Source: Candidatus Heimdallarchaeota archaeon (GTDB lineage: Archaea; Asgardarchaeota; Heimdallarchaeia; Heimdallarchaeales; Heimdallarchaeaceae). Taken from it: a DNA stretch of 64,000 nt. The DNA is taken from NCBI GenBank assembly GCA_019057815.1, contig JAHLWR010000015.1, forward strand, positions 1 through 64,000. Direction: 5' to 3'. Each line of letters starts with the position of its first letter. The stretch's first letter is position 1. Shown here piece by piece: positions 62,335 to 64,000 of the stretch. Under the pieces are notes generated by a model. That model was given only the letters and a program-made list of their open reading frames with translations, made no database searches and was not told the origin of the DNA. A program made the position numbers and the translations under genes.

Positions 62335-64000
62335 ATGCTCTTTAACCCTAATTATCCAAAAACCCCAAAACATGATTTTAAGGAAGAATTACATGGTAAA
62401 ACCATTAATGATCCCTATAGATGGTTAGAAAGTCTTGATTCCCTGGAAGTTCAAGAGTGGATAGCAAAACAAAACGAATACACAAACGCTATATTAGCAA
62501 GACCAGAAAGAGAACAAATAAAGAAGCAGTTACGTGAATTATTGGATCTAGAAAAACAAAATCCCTATGAGTCTTATGGTAACTATTTTTTCTTTAGTAA
62601 AAAGATTAAAGGAAAGAATCAGCCCTTTTTAATGGTGAAGAATAAAATCAATGGAAAAGAAAGGATATTGATTGATCCTAATAATTGGAGTGAAGATGGT
62701 ACAGTAGCTATAGACTGGTATTTTCCTTCTCCTGATGGTAATTTTCTAATCTATGGACGTTCATCTCATGGAGATGAAAGAAGTACTCTTTATATCCTGA
62801 ATGTGGAAACAAATGAAGTATTAGATGATACAATACCTTATACTCGCTATTCTTCTGTAGCTTGGAACGCTGATAATTCAGGTTTCTTCTATACACGATA
62901 TCCCAAACCAGGTGATGTACCTAAGGGTGACGAAAATTATCACAGAAAGTTGTACTATCATCAAATAGAAGATGATTATCTTGAAGATAGATTGATTATT
63001 GGTGATTTGAGTGAAAAAGAAGAAATAATCGAAATATCATTATCTCTTAACAAAAAGAGCTACCTTATCACTCGTACTACAGATTGGGCGAAAAAGGATT
63101 TATATTTTAAAGTTGAAAAAGATGCAGAAATTATTACTATCTGCAAAAACTTAGATGGGCATTTTAGGGGTGATTTTGTAGATGATAGGTTAATCATAAT
63201 GACAAACTATCAAGCACCTAAGGGCAGAGTAGTTCAAATAGATCCTGATAATCCCCAACCTAAAAAGTGGGTAGTTTTAGTTCCTGAAAGTGAAGATATT
63301 CTAGAAAACGTCCATTTTATTGGGGGAAAGATTGTAGCAAAATACATGCATAATTGTTCAAGTATTCTAAAAATCTTCGACATTTCAGGAGAACTTTTAC
63401 ACGATTTACAGCTTCCTACATCAGGCACTGTGTATTATCTTCATGGAAGTTGGGAAGATGAGGATTTCTATTTTCAGTTTGAATCTTTTCTTTATCCATT
63501 TACTGTATTCAAATCAAACGTTGAAATAGCTCAAATAGAAGAAATATATCAGACAGAAAGTAGCATCAATGCTGATGATTACATAATCAATCAGATCTGG
63601 TACGAATCTAAGGATGGAACTTCAATTCCTATGTTTATTTTGAAAGGTAAAAATACAGAACTCTCTTCAACAACTCCAGCATACTTGTATGGTTATGGAG
63701 GATTCAAAATAAATCTTCAACCTTCCTTCAAACCAGAATGGAAAGTGTGGTTGGATAATGATAGTATTATAGTTATAGCTAACTTGCGTGGGGGCGGGGA
63801 ATTTGGTAAAGAATGGCATGAAGCAGGAAGAAAAGCGAAAAAACAGAATGTTTTTGATGATTTCATTGCAGCAGCAGAATGGTTAATTGATCAAAAATAT
63901 ACTGATCAACACCATCTTGTTATCGCTGGCGGAAGTAATGGTGGTCTATTAGTAGGTGCAGCGTTAACTCAAAGACCAGAACTTTTCAAAGCTGTCATTT
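62335..64000 (+). CDS. Prolyl oligopeptidase (S9A), 3' end outside window
   Basis: The frame runs from ATG 62335 to the right edge without a stop (555 codons). The N terminus (NDPYRWLESLDSLEVQEWIAKQNEYTNAIL) is the typical start of prolyl oligopeptidases. The propeller follows at about 70-400, and the alpha/beta-hydrolase part begins with ESKDGTSIPMFILKGK. YGYGGFKINLQPSFKPEW, ANLRGGGEFGKEWHEAG and GGSNGGLLVGA with nucleophile S534 are all present. The Asp and His of the triad would lie in the missing 130-150 residues. The enzyme cuts short peptides after proline in the cytoplasm; there is no signal peptide. Confidence 0.92.
   Translation, partial: MLFNPNYPKTPKHDFKEELHGKTINDPYRWLESLDSLEVQEWIAKQNEYTNAILARPEREQIKKQLRELLDLEKQNPYESYGNYFFFSKKIKGKNQPFLMVKNKINGKERILIDPNNWSEDGTVAIDWYFPSPDGNFLIYGRSSHGDERSTLYILNVETNEVLDDTIPYTRYSSVAWNADNSGFFYTRYPKPGDVPKGDENYHRKLYYHQIEDDYLEDRLIIGDLSEKEEIIEISLSLNKKSYLITRTTDWAKKDLYFKVEKDAEIITICKNLDGHFRGDFVDDRLIIMTNYQAPKGRVVQIDPDNPQPKKWVVLVPESEDILENVHFIGGKIVAKYMHNCSSILKIFDISGELLHDLQLPTSGTVYYLHGSWEDEDFYFQFESFLYPFTVFKSNVEIAQIEEIYQTESSINADDYIINQIWYESKDGTSIPMFILKGKNTELSSTTPAYLYGYGGFKINLQPSFKPEWKVWLDNDSIIVIANLRGGGEFGKEWHEAGRKAKKQNVFDDFIAAAEWLIDQKYTDQHHLVIAGGSNGGLLVGAALTQRPELFKAVI

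Noticed and set aside
1-64000. tRNA, rRNA, CRISPR arrays or proviruses
   Set aside because: I looked for TPsiC-like GGTTCRANYCC strings, rRNA-like blocks, regular spacers and capsid, portal or terminase genes and saw none. The HerA-like and RecA-like genes lie among membrane-protein genes, not in a viral setting.

Overview
The window is AT-rich archaeal chromosome. The archaeal assignment rests on a TFB transcription initiation factor, a small histone-fold protein, a RadA recombinase, the archaeal purine enzyme PurP, a two-subunit-type 2-oxoacid:ferredoxin oxidoreductase pair, and TATA boxes placed about 25-40 bases before start codons, several of which imply leaderless mRNAs. Many long surface proteins (NosD-type beta-helix proteins, Ig-like repeat proteins, each with a signal peptide, a C-terminal membrane helix and a basic tail) and a TPR protein ending in a longin/roadblock-like domain fit an Asgard archaeon, perhaps of the Heimdall group. 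That placement is an inference from style of gene content, not from a marker tree.

Region 1-16 kb is an accessory zone. Three beta-helix surface proteins (left edge, 5.4-7.1 kb, 14.3-16.0 kb) are mixed with two toxin-antitoxin pairs (MazF-like at 1.5-2.0 kb, VapBC at 7.35-8.04 kb), broken gene pieces and duplicated segments. Both toxin-antitoxin loci are tied to direct repeats: a 416-bp repeat brackets the MazF cassette, and the vapB start/promoter is copied 3.15 kb away. TFB, a HAD hydrolase, PurP and a histone are the housekeeping genes here.

Region 16-32 kb holds porAB, a 50-residue protein, a 2109-residue Ig-repeat surface protein, radA, a TnpB-only insertion element, and then a nitroreductase, an M23-type peptidase and the TPR-longin protein.

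Region 32-48 kb is the most interesting. A nucleotidyltransferase with a small partner and a membrane HD-domain protein lie next to a compact minus-strand array of seven genes (45.1 to 34.3 kb): an anchored ectodomain protein, two cytoplasmic-membrane proteins, a RecA-like ATPase, a PD-(D/E)XK-like protein, a HerA/VirB4-like ATPase with a decayed P-loop, and a Ski2-like helicase with a SWIM zinc finger. I read this as a candidate membrane-associated DNA-processing or DNA-transfer machine. Divergent from it are two tandem paralogous membrane winged-helix proteins.

Region 48-64 kb has more surface proteins (a propeller protein and a seven-repeat protein), an M55 aminopeptidase, an anchored amidohydrolase, an iron-sulfur flavoprotein, a membrane-anchored EEP phosphodiesterase, a paired XPD-like helicase and degenerate Hef-like helicase, and a prolyl oligopeptidase cut by the right edge. 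I found no rRNA, tRNA or CRISPR array.
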